A stretch of DNA of 14,326 bases. It comes from Candidatus Mcinerneyibacteriota bacterium (GTDB lineage Bacteria; AUK180; JAQVHJ01). Shown piece after piece: positions 14,198 to 14,326 of the stretch. The stretch lies in contig DAOVMD010000026.1 in NCBI GenBank assembly GCA_030630935.1, positions 1 to 14,326 on the forward strand. Reading direction: 5' to 3'. The notes beneath the pieces were generated by a model, which saw nothing but the letters and a program-made list of their open reading frames with translations, made no database searches and was not told the origin of the DNA. The position numbers and the translations under genes are program-made. How positions within the stretch are numbered: the first letter of the stretch is position 1; the number at the start of each line of letters is the position of its first letter.

Positions 14198-14255
14198 GGC
14201 TATTATGAAAATGATTCATAGCCTAGGAGTTTACCCCTAGCGTGAGTTTATCACG
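14198..14255. repeat. Cluster of three adjacent hairpins
   Basis: GGCTAT (14198-14203)/ATAGCC (14218-14223) is followed by CTAGG/CCTAG around AGTTTACC (about 14223-14240), then CGTGA-GTTTA-TCACG (14241-14255). The second and third hairpins both show GTTTA in the loop. A similar 'CATAGC...GGG...TTTACCCC' string occurs at 13989-14010. Confidence 0.45.
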
Positions 14256-14326
14256 AAATACATTATTTTATATTTTTAAAAAAGATAAATATCGATATAT
14301 TGGAAAATTATGGTTACCTTTCGCCA

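Larger units (their letters stand above)
13781..14326. other. Hairpin-rich intergenic region without a recognisable gene
   Basis: 546 bases with no convincing coding frame. The part 13925-14140 is clearly richer in G+C than its surroundings (90 bases at 14051-14140 contain 43 G/C; the next 40 have about 5). It contains several inverted repeats, listed separately, plus CCCGAT (14085-14090) against ATCGGG (14112-14117), and TACTT-TGAA-AAGTA (13964-13977). No SRP, RNase P, tmRNA or tRNA signature is seen. Candidates are an unknown ncRNA or decayed dispersed elements. Confidence 0.5.

Noticed and set aside
13781-14326. Group II intron, SRP RNA, RNase P RNA or tmRNA
   Set aside because: None of their hallmark sequences (domain V hairpin, SRP GGAAG loop region, GAGGAAAGTCC of RNase P, tRNA-like ends) could be found.

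Overview
The window is AT-rich (roughly one third G+C by eye) and looks like a chromosome fragment of an uncultured, Gram-negative-type bacterium. It encodes a signal-peptide-bearing outer-membrane-like barrel protein with an OmpA-like tail. It also encodes a large secreted repeat protein whose C-terminus carries the 'YPNPYKP...GVYIYLI...GKFVIIR' type of sorting/FlgD-like Ig domain. Such tails are common in Bacteroidota-related lineages and in several candidate phyla (Elusimicrobiota, Cloacimonadota, Firestonebacteria and others). The exact lineage cannot be fixed from this sequence. Standard-code stops and sigma70-like promoters are seen throughout.

Layout. 2-2071 (+): 3' part of a secreted protein with FG-GAP repeats, an Fn3-like segment, four exactly 84-residue carboxypeptidase-regulatory-like repeats and a sorting tail. 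2364-4695 (-): a two-gene operon, a radical SAM/SPASM enzyme with an N-terminal PqqD-like domain overlapping a conserved protein of unknown function. It is preceded by a consensus TTGACA-N17-TATAAT promoter and a 25-codon leader ORF. This is the best candidate here for an undescribed modification system. 4867-5199: divergent intergenic region with two hairpin repeats and tandem promoters. 5200-7337 (+): the barrel/OmpA-like envelope protein and a two-TM membrane protein. 7407-9314 (+): an ABC-F ATPase. 9474-10184 (+): a putative lipoprotein with two ferredoxin-like modules. 10261-13780 (+): a consensus promoter, a TTG-started SMI1/KNR4 (SUKH) protein, and two tandem paralogous membrane proteins with a large extracytoplasmic domain and a C-terminal RDD domain. 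13781-14326: no gene, but a relatively GC-rich, hairpin-rich stretch that may hold a structured RNA or degenerate repeat elements.

How the parts may work together. Much of the window concerns the cell envelope: secreted adhesin-like protein, barrel/OmpA-like protein, lipoprotein and RDD membrane proteins. The SUKH-RDD-RDD cluster seems to have grown by tandem duplication, because the last codons and stop of the SUKH gene recur just upstream of the second RDD gene. The radical SAM pair is a separate transcription unit whose gene overlap and RRE-like domain point to post-translational modification of a peptide or protein. Neither substrate nor product can be read from the sequence. No tRNA, rRNA, CRISPR array or intact insertion sequence was seen.
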